A stretch of DNA of 64,000 bases from NCBI RefSeq assembly GCF_006440675.2, contig NZ_CP083951.1, positions 4,435,501 to 4,499,500 of the forward strand, given 5' to 3'. The stretch is from Mesorhizobium sp. B2-8-5. GTDB lineage: Bacteria; Pseudomonadota; Alphaproteobacteria; Rhizobiales; Rhizobiaceae. Position numbers and translations under genes: made by a program. The stretch's first letter is position 1, and the number at the start of each line of letters is the position of its first letter. Below the pieces are notes generated by a model. The model searched no databases. It saw nothing but the letters and a program-made list of their open reading frames with translations, and was not told where the DNA came from. Shown here in pieces: positions 16,224 to 24,994 of this stretch.

Positions 16224-17398
16224 ACGGCGTCGATCTTCTTATCGTAGGGGCCGGGTTCTACGGCGTAACACTTGCCGAGCGTATTGCGACGAAGCTGGGG
16301 CGTCGCGTGCTGGTGATCGACCGACGCGCCCACGTCGGCGGCAACGCCTACACCGAGATCGACCCGGCAACGGGTGCCGAAATCCATCGCTATGGGCCTC
16401 ACCTCTTCCACACGCCGAACAAAGAGGTCTGGGAATACCTGCACGCCTTCACGCGATTCAGCTCCTATAGGCACCGGGCGTACTCGTCATATCGCGACCA
16501 GGTCTATTCCCTGCCGATCAATCTGGCGACGATCTGCCAGTTCTTCGGCAAACGGCTCAGCCCCGATCAAGCGCGGGCGCTGATTGCCGAGCAATCATCC
16601 GAACTCGGCGACCGGCAGCCGGCCAATCTCGAGGAGAAAGCCATCTCCCTTATCGGGCGCCCCCTCTACGAAGCGTTCATCAAAGGCTACACCGCCAAGC
16701 AATGGCAGACCGATCCGCGCGAACTCCCGCCGCAGATCATCGCGCGTTTGCCGGTGCGCTATACATTCGAGGACGGTTATTTCAACGACCGATACCAGGG
16801 ACAGCCGCTCGACGGCTACACCGCGATCTTCAAGAAGATGCTTGCGCATCCGAAGATCGAGACCAGGCTGGGCGTCGACTTCTTCGAGATCAAAGGATCG
16901 CTACCCAAAAATATTCCCGTTGCCTATACAGGCGCCATCGACCGGTATTTCGATTACGCCGAAGGGGACCTCGGATGGCGAACGATCGACATCGAATTCG
17001 AACATATGGATACGCCGGACTATCAGGGCACCGCCATCATGAATTTCGCCGACGAAGCCGTGCCTTACACGCGCATCGTTGAGTTCAGGCATTTCAACCC
17101 TGAGCGGGAATTCAACAGCAACAGAACGTTGATCGGTCGCGAATTCTCACATTTCGCTCGTCGCGGCGACGAACCCTACTATCCAATCGATACCCGCGCC
17201 GACCAACAGATCTACGAGCGCTACCAGGCGCGCGCGCGCCGGGAAGAAAACACTCATTTCGGCGGCCGGCTCGGGACATACCGCTATCTCGACATGCACC
17301 AGGCAATCGGCGCGGCGCTCAAGGCATTCGAGACGGTCTTCATGCCGTATTTCGAAGGTCGATTGGAAACGGTATCGATGAGAAGCCGGCCTTCCTGA
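16217..17398 (+). CDS. glf: UDP-galactopyranose mutase
   Basis: 393 residues, a flavoenzyme that interconverts UDP-galactopyranose and UDP-galactofuranose. The FAD-binding GAGFYG is at 11-16, VIDRRAHVGGNAYTE at about 35-50 and the active-site RYGPHLFHTPN at about 59-69. YTAKQWQTDPRELPP and the C-terminal GGRLGTYRYLDMHQ are also diagnostic. The length matches the bacterial enzyme. It overlaps the end of the DUF707 gene. It implies that this organism makes a galactofuranose-containing glycan. Confidence 0.95.
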   Translation: MLNGVDLLIVGAGFYGVTLAERIATKLGRRVLVIDRRAHVGGNAYTEIDPATGAEIHRYGPHLFHTPNKEVWEYLHAFTRFSSYRHRAYSSYRDQVYSLPINLATICQFFGKRLSPDQARALIAEQSSELGDRQPANLEEKAISLIGRPLYEAFIKGYTAKQWQTDPRELPPQIIARLPVRYTFEDGYFNDRYQGQPLDGYTAIFKKMLAHPKIETRLGVDFFEIKGSLPKNIPVAYTGAIDRYFDYAEGDLGWRTIDIEFEHMDTPDYQGTAIMNFADEAVPYTRIVEFRHFNPEREFNSNRTLIGREFSHFARRGDEPYYPIDTRADQQIYERYQARARREENTHFGGRLGTYRYLDMHQAIGAALKAFETVFMPYFEGRLETVSMRSRPS

Positions 17399-17425
17399 CG
17401 GATGCCGGCGACACTTTAGGCAATC

Positions 17426-18412
17426 TTAGGCCTGGGCCGCGGCAGGAGCGACGAGCTGGCTCCGGAACCACTCAAGGGTCTGTCGAATGCCTTCCCGATA
17501 GCCTGTAGCAGCTTCCCAACCTGGAAGAATACGTTTGGCTAAGGTCAGGTCCGGGCAACGATTCGTCGGATCTTGAGGAACCGGTTCATGATGAACGATT
17601 GAGCTGCCCGGAACCAGGGAGCAGATGAATTTTGCGATCTCAAGGACCGGAACCTCGTAATTGTTACCGATGTTGAGCGGGCCGCGATACGAAATGTGAT
17701 CGCGCCAGAAGAAACGCTCCAATCCGTCGACAATGTCATCGATATAACCCCAACTGCGCGATTGCAGACCGTCGCCGTAGACGGTCAGCACTCCAGTCGT
17801 GAGCGCTTGGCTTATGAAGTTCGAAATCGCCCGCCCGTCATCTATACGCGTGCGGGGCCCATATACGTTGAAGAGCCTCACCACTCTCACGTCGAGTCCC
17901 TGCGTGCGTTGGGTCTCAAACAACAGCGCTTCCGTGCAACGCTTGCTTTCGTCATAGGAGGATCTGGGGCCCGTGCAGTCCACTGAACCTCGATAACTCT
18001 CCGGTTGCGGAGAGACCAGCGGATCGCCGTACACCTCTGAGGTAGATGAAAAACAGAAGCGGCCGCCGGGTTTGAGCAAACCCAGAAGGTTGAAAGCTCC
18101 ACTGATATTGGCACGAATAGTGCGAGCCGGATCGCTCATGTACCAGCGCGGCGAAGCGGGCGATGCCAAGTGAATGATTTCATCGAACCGCTGTGAGGTG
18201 GCAAATATCTCCGCACTCTCCACCTCGAGGCTCAATCGGGGATCGTCAAAGTGTGCAAGATTCTGGCGCGAGCCGGTCCATAGGTTGTCAACCACAACCA
18301 GGCGTTCGAGATCCGTGCGCTGCAAGAGACGATCGACCAGATGCGAACCGATGAAGCCGCTGCCACCGGCGACCAGCACGGCGCGACGATCTTTCCGGGT
18401 TATTCCATGCAT
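17426..18412 (-). CDS. NAD-dependent nucleotide-sugar epimerase/decarboxylase (UXS-like SDR)
   Basis: 328 residues of the extended SDR family. NAD motif GGSGFIGSHL (16-25), HLASPASP (81-88), catalytic Tyr153 and Lys157 in SSYDESKR, and VRLFNVYGPRTRIDDGRAIS. The sequence style is that of UDP-glucuronate decarboxylase (making UDP-xylose), but related 4-epimerases and dehydratases cannot be excluded. The start is uncertain: ATG at 18412 puts the motif where the family has it; an in-frame GTG at 18469 has AAGG upstream. Convergent with glf, and part of the same glycan cluster. Confidence 0.75.
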   Translation of the reverse strand: MHGITRKDRRAVLVAGGSGFIGSHLVDRLLQRTDLERLVVVDNLWTGSRQNLAHFDDPRLSLEVESAEIFATSQRFDEIIHLASPASPRWYMSDPARTIRANISGAFNLLGLLKPGGRFCFSSTSEVYGDPLVSPQPESYRGSVDCTGPRSSYDESKRCTEALLFETQRTQGLDVRVVRLFNVYGPRTRIDDGRAISNFISQALTTGVLTVYGDGLQSRSWGYIDDIVDGLERFFWRDHISYRGPLNIGNNYEVPVLEIAKFICSLVPGSSIVHHEPVPQDPTNRCPDLTLAKRILPGWEAATGYREGIRQTLEWFRSQLVAPAAAQA

Positions 18413-19067
18413 TATCGCGCCGATTTGTTTTCGAAGCGCGCACGCTCCAAGATTCTGTCGAAAAGACACATAGAACCTTGCGAATTACAGGGCAATGTAG
18501 CGAGCGTCGTTTTCGCGACCTGCTGGATCCGGCATATGCGCGCAGAACCGAGACTGATGGAAAATCCCACGAGATCTCACCGAAGATCGACTAACCGCGG
18601 TCATCGCGACCGCGCGGCGTTCATGCGCGCATTCGGCGAATATCATCCTGGGCGGGCTACAGCGCCCTTTGCGGACAAGGTGTCCCGGTGGCGTCACCGC
18701 AGCGGGAGGCCGTCGGCTGTGGCCGCTGGCTCATCTCTTCGGAATGGCGCACCAGTTCAGCGAACATGAGCGCGAAACTTCCCATCATCAGGAAGACTAT
18801 GATCAGACGCGTTACCGGCAATAGACAGGTCTCTCGACTGGCCAGCCCCCGCCAACCCATCCACTGTCGGCTAACATGATCGATCCGGCTTTACGAGTGT
18901 TTAAGCTTCGCCTTAACCATAGCAGTCATCACATTCGTGTCGCGGCTGTCACGAAGCGCGATTGTCGGATGTGACCCGCCGGCCCGCGCAGCGCCCTTCA
19001 CAGATACGGGCGGCGCATGCTACGCCGTCGCCGGCGCGGCCCCGCAGACGGTCGCCCTCCGGGAGCC
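18413..19067. other. 655-bp region between sugar cluster and NAD kinase, mostly noncoding
   Basis: Besides one weak small frame (18657-18860, minus), no gene is supported. TTAA at 18901-18904 and TTAACCAT at 18913-18920 resemble a CtrA box but are spaced 8, not 7. The segment before 19068 carries the GGGAG ribosome site of the NAD kinase gene. Confidence 0.5.
18657..18860 (-). CDS. Possible small membrane peptide
   Basis: Up to 67 residues with one convincing hydrophobic helix, TRLIIVFLMMGSFALMFAEL, followed by a polar tail. A TTG-initiated version starting just before this helix is also possible. No strong ribosome-binding site is visible and there is no conserved context, so it may be noncoding. 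It lies alone in a 655-bp gap. Confidence 0.3.
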   Translation of the reverse strand: MGWRGLASRETCLLPVTRLIIVFLMMGSFALMFAELVRHSEEMSQRPQPTASRCGDATGTPCPQRAL

Positions 19068-19841
19068 ATGAGCAAAGCCGCCAGCCGTTTCGCCTTCGTC
19101 TCTTCCGACACCGACGACGCCCGCGCGGCGCTGGAAAGCCTGTCGGCGCGCTATGGGCAGGTGCCTGTCGCGGAGGCCGAGATCATCATTGCGCTGGGCG
19201 GCGACGGCTTTCTTCTGCAGACGCTGCGCGACACGATGAGCACGGGCAAGAAGGTCTACGGCATGAACCGTGGCACCATCGGCTTCCTGATGAACGAATA
19301 TCGCGCCGGCGGCCTCGAGGAACGCATCGCCGCCGCGGTCGCCGAGACGATCCGGCCGCTCGAAATGGTCGCGGTGACGCATGACGGCGAAACCGTTTCG
19401 GCGCCGGCCATCAACGAGGTGGCGCTGTGGCGCCAGTCCTACCAGACGGCGAAGATCCGCATCACCGTCGATGGCCAGGTGCGGCTGGAGGAGCTCAACT
19501 GCGACGGCGTGATGATCGCGACGCCCGCCGGCTCCACCGCCTACAATCTGTCGGCGCATGGGCCGATCCTGCCGCTCGATGCGCCGCTTCTGGCGCTGAC
19601 GCCAGTGAGTCCTTTCCGACCGCGCCGCTGGCGTGGGGCGCTGCTGTCCAACAAGGCGACCATACGCTTCGACATCCTGGAAGCCGAAAAGCGCCCGGTG
19701 AATGCCGCGGCCGATCATACAGAGGTCAAGGCGGTGGCCTCCATCACCGTGCGGGAATCGCCGACGGCGACGGCAACTTTGCTGTTCGATCCGAACCATT
19801 CATGGAACGAACGCATCCTTGCCGAGCAGTTCCGCTACTGA
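19068..19841 (+). CDS. nadK: NAD kinase
   Basis: 257 residues, phosphorylates NAD to NADP in the cytosol. The nucleotide-binding GGDG is at 44-47 (IIIALGGDGFLL), the INEVALWR segment near 110 and TPAGSTAYNLSAHGPI near 155-170 are the diagnostic NadK motifs. GGGAG lies just upstream of the ATG at 19068; an in-frame Arg-rich extension is rejected. The gene is monocistronic and ends about 190 nt before the helicase start. Confidence 0.95.
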   Translation: MSKAASRFAFVSSDTDDARAALESLSARYGQVPVAEAEIIIALGGDGFLLQTLRDTMSTGKKVYGMNRGTIGFLMNEYRAGGLEERIAAAVAETIRPLEMVAVTHDGETVSAPAINEVALWRQSYQTAKIRITVDGQVRLEELNCDGVMIATPAGSTAYNLSAHGPILPLDAPLLALTPVSPFRPRRWRGALLSNKATIRFDILEAEKRPVNAAADHTEVKAVASITVRESPTATATLLFDPNHSWNERILAEQFRY

Positions 19842-19922
19842 GCCGGCGCAACGATACTGTTTCGATTAAGCGTCGCGATTAAGGTTACGTCTTCACAATC
19901 GCTGTATTTCGGTCCGTTTCTG

Positions 19923-19951
19923 TTGACAAATCGAGGACTTGCGCCTAACTG
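19923..19951 (+). promoter_or_regulatory. Probable sigma-70-type promoter of the DEAD-box helicase gene
   Basis: TTGACA (19923-19928) and TAACTG (19946-19951) are separated by exactly 17 bp. The -35 is perfect, the -10 weak. A transcript from here would start near 19958, which excludes the upstream TTG at 19939 and favours the start at 20032. Confidence 0.55.
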
Positions 19952-20031
19952 CAACACCGATCTTGCAGGCGCGCGGCGCCTGCCGCGGCTACTGTGTCGC
20001 GATTTTCCCAACCAACAAAGACAACAAACAC

Positions 20032-21585
20032 TTGTCCTCAGACACCACGATCGCTCAAGAAGCGTTGACATTCTCAGACCTCGGCCTGTCGCCGAAGGTG
20101 CTCTCCGCAGTCACCGATGCCGGCTACACCAAGCCGACGCCGATCCAGGCCGGCGCCATCCCGCATGCGCTGCTCGGCAAGGACGTGCTGGGTATCGCCC
20201 AGACCGGCACCGGCAAGACCGCTTCCTTCGTGCTGCCGATGCTGACGCGCCTGGAAAAGGGCCGGGCGCGAGCCCGCATGCCGCGCACGCTGATCCTCGA
20301 ACCGACCCGTGAGCTGGCCGCGCAGGTCGAGGAAAACTTCATCAAATACGGCAAGAACCACAAGCTCAACATCGCGCTTCTGATCGGCGGCGTCTCATTC
20401 GACGAGCAGGACAAGAAGCTCGAGCGCGGCGCCGACGTGCTGATAGCTACGCCCGGCCGCCTGCTCGACCACCGTGAGCGCGGCAAACTCCTTCTCAACG
20501 GCGTCGAGATTCTCGTCATCGACGAGGCCGACCGGATGCTCGACATGGGCTTCATTCCCGACATCGAGCGCATCTGCGAGATGATCCCGTTCACGCGCCA
20601 GACGCTGTTCTTCTCGGCGACGATGCCGCCGGAGATCACCAAGCTCACCGAGAAATTCCTGCATGCGCCGGTCCGTGTCGAGGTTTCCAAGGCGGCCTCC
20701 ACCGCAACCAGCATCACGCAGCGGCTGGTGAAATCCGGCGCGAAGCCATGGGACAAGCGCGAGACCCTGCGCAACCTGATCAAGGCCGAAGACGCGGAAC
20801 TGAAGAACGCGATCATCTTCTGCAACCGCAAGATCGAAGTATCGGAGCTGTTCCGCTCGCTGCTGAAGCATGATTTCGATGCCGGCGCGCTGCATGGCGA
20901 CATGGACCAGCGCGCCCGCATGCAGATGCTCGCCAATTTCCGCGACGGCAAGCTGCGCTACCTCGTAGCCTCGGACGTCGCCGCGCGCGGTCTCGACATT
21001 CCCGACGTCAGCCACGTCTTCAACTACGATGTGCCGATCCATGCCGAGGACTATGTCCACCGCATCGGCCGCACCGGCCGCGCCGGCCGCGCCGGCAAGT
21101 CCTTCACCATCGCCACCCGCTCCGACACCAAATATGTCGACGCGATCGAGAGGCTGATCGGCACCAAGATCGAGTGGCATGACGGCGACCTGTCGACCGT
21201 GACCGAGAGCGAGGGCGAGGAGCAGCCGCGCCGCGGCCGCGGCGCCCCACGTCGCGCCGGCCGCAAGGACGAGGACCGCAAGGACGATCGCAAAGAACGC
21301 GGCGAGCGCAAGAAGGACCGTCACGCCAAGCGCGACGAGACGCCCGATACCGCGCGCGAGGAACAGCCCGTCGCCGAAGTGGCCGATATCGCCGAACGCC
21401 GCGCCCGCAAGGACGCGATCCGTTCCGAGAACGAGCGCAAGGGCCCGGGCAACCGTCACGAACAGCGCGGCGACGCTCGTCCGCAGCGCGACCGCCCCGG
21501 CCGCCACCGTCAGGAAGAAGACGACTCGACCGTCGGCTTCGGCGACGACGTGCCGGCCTTCATGCGGATCGTCGCGAAGGTCTGA
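20032..21585 (+). CDS. DEAD-box ATP-dependent RNA helicase (RhlE-like)
   Basis: About 517 residues if the TTG at 20032 is used; no ATG lies at a sensible place. Motifs in order: Q motif FSDLGLSPKVLSAVTDAGYTKPTPIQ, AQTGTGKT (I), PTRELAAQ (Ia), TPGRLLD (Ib), VIDEADRMLDMGF (II), FFSATMP (III), VASDVAARGLDIP (V) and HRIGRTGRAG (VI). The last 120 residues are highly charged, rich in Arg, Asp, Glu and Lys, as in RhlE-type enzymes that remodel RNA or ribosomes. A strong terminator follows. Confidence 0.9.
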   Translation: MSSDTTIAQEALTFSDLGLSPKVLSAVTDAGYTKPTPIQAGAIPHALLGKDVLGIAQTGTGKTASFVLPMLTRLEKGRARARMPRTLILEPTRELAAQVEENFIKYGKNHKLNIALLIGGVSFDEQDKKLERGADVLIATPGRLLDHRERGKLLLNGVEILVIDEADRMLDMGFIPDIERICEMIPFTRQTLFFSATMPPEITKLTEKFLHAPVRVEVSKAASTATSITQRLVKSGAKPWDKRETLRNLIKAEDAELKNAIIFCNRKIEVSELFRSLLKHDFDAGALHGDMDQRARMQMLANFRDGKLRYLVASDVAARGLDIPDVSHVFNYDVPIHAEDYVHRIGRTGRAGRAGKSFTIATRSDTKYVDAIERLIGTKIEWHDGDLSTVTESEGEEQPRRGRGAPRRAGRKDEDRKDDRKERGERKKDRHAKRDETPDTAREEQPVAEVADIAERRARKDAIRSENERKGPGNRHEQRGDARPQRDRPGRHRQEEDDSTVGFGDDVPAFMRIVAKV

Positions 21586-21611
21586 AGTCGATACCAGCAT
21601 AGCCTGGAATG

Positions 21612-21647
21612 AAAGCGGCCCCGTAAACGGGGCCGCTTTCTTTTTCT
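21612..21647 (+). terminator. Intrinsic terminator of the helicase gene
   Basis: A perfect 12-bp stem (21612-21623 with 21628-21639, loop taaa) followed by CTTTTTCT. It lies 27 nt past the helicase stop. Confidence 0.9.
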
Positions 21648-21681
21648 GCTTCGCCCGAAGCAAGCCGGCCAAAGGCGATGC

Positions 21682-22290
21682 CTACATCGGTCCCGGCATC
21701 ATCTTGGTCGGCTTCTCAAGCATCGGGAACTCGGCCTTGCTGCATTTCACATTCGGGTTCGTTGGACTGAACATGCCGTTCGGATTGTCCCTGAACAGCC
21801 ATGCATGCAGGTCGTAGTGGACGAACTCCCTCGGAATGAGCGGATAGTGGCCTTCCATCGGCCCCATGAATTTTTGGCCGAACAATGTCGGGGCCGCCTT
21901 GGTGTCCGGTGTCAGCGGCACCAGCCATTCCACGCCGACCAGCTTCAAGCCCTTCTTCGTCGGCTCGTAGATCAGGACGTTGGGCTTCATCGGGTCGAGC
22001 GGCTTGCCGACGCTCGGGACGTTGACGAAATGGATGCCCATCGCGCCCTTCGGATAGTACATCGCGCCGTCTATCTTCTCGCCGCTATAGTGGACGCAGC
22101 CGACTGTCGACAAATAGAGGTCGCGGACAGCGACCGTGTAATCTTCATACTTGGCCAGCGATTTCTTCAAGGCTTCGATGTCGGCCTTGTTGGCGTCCTC
22201 GGCCCGGGCCGTCGCTACCCCGAACGATGTGCCGATAAGACACGCCAAAGCGAGGACGCCGCAGCGCCCCAAGCGAACTGTTCTTGTCAT
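21682..22290 (-). CDS. Hypothetical secreted protein
   Basis: 202 residues. A signal peptide (MTRTVRLGRCGVLALACLIG.. cut near ARA-ED, about residue 30) leads to a periplasmic domain with LYLSTVGCVHYSGEKIDGAMYYPKG, GVEWLVPL and a HYDLHAWLFRDNPNGMF motif near the C-terminus. The His/Asp/Trp-rich HYDLHAWLF stretch suggests metal or ligand binding. The start at 22290 has GGAGG upstream. I do not recognise a named family with confidence, though proteins of this shape occur in many proteobacteria. Confidence 0.7.
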   Translation of the reverse strand: MTRTVRLGRCGVLALACLIGTSFGVATARAEDANKADIEALKKSLAKYEDYTVAVRDLYLSTVGCVHYSGEKIDGAMYYPKGAMGIHFVNVPSVGKPLDPMKPNVLIYEPTKKGLKLVGVEWLVPLTPDTKAAPTLFGQKFMGPMEGHYPLIPREFVHYDLHAWLFRDNPNGMFSPTNPNVKCSKAEFPMLEKPTKMMPGPM

Positions 22291-22482
22291 GCATTCCTCC
22301 CAGATTCCTTGATCTGGCCGTGCAAGACCGGGGCGGCAGGTGTTGATTGCGCGGCCAATTGACCACCCCATCCCCTCTGGAACAGCAGGATGGTAGTCCT
22401 TTCACGGGTTCCGGAAAAGTATCAATTAGAAAAAGCTAATGCCCTAAGACCTTCGATCCCATCTTTGGACCATTTCAAACAA

Positions 22483-22506
22483 AAACGGCCCCGTACGGGG
22501 CCGTTT
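22483..22506 (-). terminator. Intrinsic terminator of the OmpA-like gene
   Basis: AAACGGCCCCGTACGGGGCCGTTT is a perfect 24-bp palindrome; on the minus strand it is followed by a TTTTTG run. It lies 40 nt past the stop of the gene ending at 22546. Confidence 0.85.
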
Positions 22507-22545
22507 GCCTTGATGGAGTTTTGCGCCTCTACGCTCCGTTTTCTC

Positions 22546-23196
22546 TCAGGTGAGCGGCGACAGCTGGATTTCGACGCGGCGGTTCTGCTCGCGGCCGGCG
22601 GCGGTCGCATTGGATGCGATCGGGCGGGTCTTGCCGAAGCCGGTGACGGCGAAGCGGCGCTGATCGACGCCCTGGCCGGACAGGTAATTTGCGACGGCAA
22701 GCGCGCGACGCTGCGACAGATCGAAATTGTGCTGGTCGCCGCCGGTCGAATCGGTGTGGCCGAAAACGTCCACCGTGGTCTGGCGGAATTTCTTCAGCAC
22801 CAGCGCGACCGAATTCAGCACCGGATAGAAGCCCGGCTTCACCGCGTCCTGGTCGACATTGAAGGTGATGTCGGACGGCATGTTGAGGATGATCTGGTCG
22901 CCGCTGCGGGTGACGCTGACGCCGGTGCCCTGCAGCTGACGGCGAAGCTCCGCCTCGTTCTGGTCCATCGTCGCGCCGATCGCGCCGCCGGCGAGCGCGC
23001 CGATGCCGGCACCGATCAGGGCGTTGCGGCGGTCATTGCCGCCAGCCAGCAGACCGAGGCTGGCACCAGCCAGCGCGCCGAGGCCGGCGCCGGCTGCCGT
23101 ATTGGAGATCTTCTGGTCGCCGGTATACGGATCGGTGGTGGTGCAGGCGCTCACCAATAGAGCCGTCGCCACGGCGACGAGCACAGTCTTCTTCAT
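22546..23196 (-). CDS. OmpA-family outer-membrane lipoprotein (YiaD-like)
   Basis: 216 residues. The lipobox LVSAC puts the acylated Cys at residue 18. Glycine-zipper segments (about 36-82: AAGAGLGALAGASLGLLAGG, LIGAGIGALAGGAIGAT) precede an OmpA C-terminal peptidoglycan-binding domain (about 100-216) with VFGHTDSTGGDQHNFDLSQRRA and GFGKTRPIA. It anchors the outer membrane to the wall. Monocistronic, with its own terminator at 22483-22506. Confidence 0.9.
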   Translation of the reverse strand: MKKTVLVAVATALLVSACTTTDPYTGDQKISNTAAGAGLGALAGASLGLLAGGNDRRNALIGAGIGALAGGAIGATMDQNEAELRRQLQGTGVSVTRSGDQIILNMPSDITFNVDQDAVKPGFYPVLNSVALVLKKFRQTTVDVFGHTDSTGGDQHNFDLSQRRALAVANYLSGQGVDQRRFAVTGFGKTRPIASNATAAGREQNRRVEIQLSPLT

Positions 23197-23333
23197 GAGA
23201 TTGGTCCCTCTCCAATTCGCGGCCTTTGCGGCCGCGCCAAATCAGCCCTTCCGCAGCCTTGTAGCATGAAATGCGGCGAAAAACGGAACGGGAATGCGGC
23301 CGGCAAAGTCCGGCGGTCGTTCCCGCTTCGCGT

Positions 23334-23702
23334 CTACCACAAATTCTTGCCGTCGATGACCACCACCTCGACCTTATCCAGGTCGAAATCGTCGAACAGG
23401 CGCGAATTGACGCTGATCTTCGGGTTGTCGAAGTCCGGCTTTCCGGTCGACCAATCAGGCGTTTCGGTGAAGGTGCCGCAGCCGCAGGTGGCGCAGAAAC
23501 CATGCTTTACGGTCTTTGAGCCCCAGCGGTAGAAGGAGACGTTCTGCGGCGGGCTCGTGAGCTTGAATTGCGACGGCACATAATACGCCCATAGCGACCC
23601 GCGCTTCGAGCAGAACGAGCATGTGCATTGCGTCACCGTCCGCGGCGCCTCGGCAACCTCGAAGGTTGTCGCCTTGCAATGGCAGCTTCCCTTGATGGTC
23701 AT
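23334..23702 (-). CDS. GFA-family zinc-binding protein
   Basis: 122 residues. It has the Cys pattern of the GFA (glutathione-dependent formaldehyde-activating) family: SCHCKATTFE (about 6-15), CTCSFCSKRGS (about 26-36) and FCATCGCGTF (about 70-79). The fold binds zinc; most members have no proven enzymatic role. GGTGAG precedes the ATG at 23702. A second GFA-family gene lies at 24560. Confidence 0.8.
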   Translation of the reverse strand: MTIKGSCHCKATTFEVAEAPRTVTQCTCSFCSKRGSLWAYYVPSQFKLTSPPQNVSFYRWGSKTVKHGFCATCGCGTFTETPDWSTGKPDFDNPKISVNSRLFDDFDLDKVEVVVIDGKNLW

Positions 23703-23740
23703 GAACTCACCTCTCCCATTGTCCGCCACGCGCTTCTTTC

Positions 23741-23773
23741 ACGCAATTCCGAACGGAAAACCTGGAATTGCTC
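23741..23773. repeat. Truncated copy of an ACGCAATTCC...GGAATTGCTC palindromic repeat
   Basis: ACGCAATTCCGAACGGAAAACC is joined directly to TGGAATTGCTC. The fuller copy at 48566-48612 has an extra 14-nt inner segment between these two halves, so this copy looks like a precise internal deletion. It lies in the upstream region of the 23334-23702 gene. Confidence 0.7.
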
Positions 23774-23888
23774 CGTGGCAAGGCAACATAAAGAAGCCGT
23801 CCTGACAACCGTCTGTCAGCAGGGTATGCAGCCTTCTGCTGCCGTGGATCGAGGCCCGCGTCTTGCCTCCCGCGGCAGGTCCAAAGCC

Positions 23889-24266
23889 CTAGTAAGAGGG
23901 TGGCGGCACGAACAGGCAGATCGTCTTGCCGGCGTCGAGCCCGGCCTGATGCGCGCACCAGTGATATTCGCCGTCGGGCGAATTCTTGACCCGCTTGTCG
24001 CTATAGGCCACCACCTCGCCCGTGCCTTTTATGACATAGCCTTCGGGCCGCTCGCTGATCGATGACTGCGGCACCTCCTTGCAATCGAAGTTGGCACAAC
24101 AGGCAAAGGGGTATTTCCAGCCTTGCGGCATGACCGCCGTAGGCTGGGCGTCGTGCGCGATGGCCGGCGGCGCCAGCACCGAGATGGCTCCAACAGCGAA
24201 CAGGGAGAACAAAAGTCGGCCAGCCGGTCGAACGGCTTGGGCCGATCTTGATATGGCAGCAGACAT
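23889..24266 (-). CDS. Cysteine-containing secreted protein, unknown function
   Basis: 125 residues. A signal peptide (about 1-36, ending APPAIAHDAQ) precedes a small domain with FACCANFDCKEVP (about 55-67), EYHWCAHQAG and a C-terminal KTICLFVPPPS; the five cysteines could form disulfides or bind metal. ATG at 24266 is preceded by AGGA at 8 nt. It reads like a short conserved family in Hyphomicrobiales, but I cannot name it. Confidence 0.7.
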   Translation of the reverse strand: MSAAISRSAQAVRPAGRLLFSLFAVGAISVLAPPAIAHDAQPTAVMPQGWKYPFACCANFDCKEVPQSSISERPEGYVIKGTGEVVAYSDKRVKNSPDGEYHWCAHQAGLDAGKTICLFVPPPSY

Positions 24267-24559
24267 CGAAACGTTCCTTTCGAGCATCAAGCGTTTTCGC
24301 TTGCCCGTTCCCGGAACGTATCTTCCCAGTGGCCGGATCGTCGGTCGCAGATATGCCGCACCCGGCCATAAATGCTTTTACTCCCAGCGCAAAGGCTGGG
24401 CTGATTCCTCGGTTGGCGCAAGCATCCGCTTGCATCGGCAAGCCGCGCTTCACGCCAACCCCTGCTATCCAGAATCGTGTGCCGGCTTGGTTAACGACCG
24501 GTTAGCCGCACGGAACTGGTGCCGGACAACGGGATTCGGCTCAAGCTGGTTCCAAGCGT

Positions 24560-24964
24560 TCAGCCGGGAACATGCCCATCATATTGCGGCAGGTCGTCGG
24601 CGATTGTGAACCACTTCGCCTTGGACCCGACAAAGATGTGGGCGGTCGGCCGTATGGTCGGATCGTCGACCAGCGTCCCCATGGCGATATGCACATAGGC
24701 GCCGTCGCGGACCAACGAATAGATGAGCGAGCCGCATCGCCCGCAATGCGCGTCGTGGCCAGTTTCGTCACCGTAGATCAGCAGCGGGTCATCGCCGGCG
24801 GTCAGGCGAAACTTTTCGCGCTCGATGCCGGCGAAGGGTTTGAACGCCGACCCCGTGGTGCGCCGGCAATTCGAGCAATGGCAGTTGGCGGCATAAACGA
24901 ATTCGTCCGCAACCTCATAGTGGACTGCGCCGCAGAAGCATTTTCCGGTAAGTTTGCGCGTCAC
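24560..24964 (-). CDS. GFA-family zinc-binding protein
   Basis: 134 residues with the GFA-family Cys layout: GKCFCGAVHYEV (about 7-18), NCHCSNCRRTTGSAF (about 27-41) and HCGRCGSLIYS (about 73-83). It is the more typical of the two GFA genes here; the two are distant from each other. Cytosolic, function unknown beyond zinc binding. It precedes prfB on the same strand in map order, but is downstream of it in the direction of transcription, with a 30-nt gap. Confidence 0.82.
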   Translation of the reverse strand: MTRKLTGKCFCGAVHYEVADEFVYAANCHCSNCRRTTGSAFKPFAGIEREKFRLTAGDDPLLIYGDETGHDAHCGRCGSLIYSLVRDGAYVHIAMGTLVDDPTIRPTAHIFVGSKAKWFTIADDLPQYDGHVPG

Positions 24965-24994
24965 CGGCTCCTCCCTCGTGCGACGCGGGGACGC

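Noticed and set aside
18341..18769. A 142-codon plus-strand frame at the end of the SDR gene
   Set aside because: It begins inside the SDR gene on the opposite strand, is rich in Arg and shows no domain.
18901..18920. CtrA binding site upstream of nadK
   Set aside because: TTAA and TTAACCAT are present but spaced by 8 rather than 7 bases, and the site is 150 bp from the start codon.
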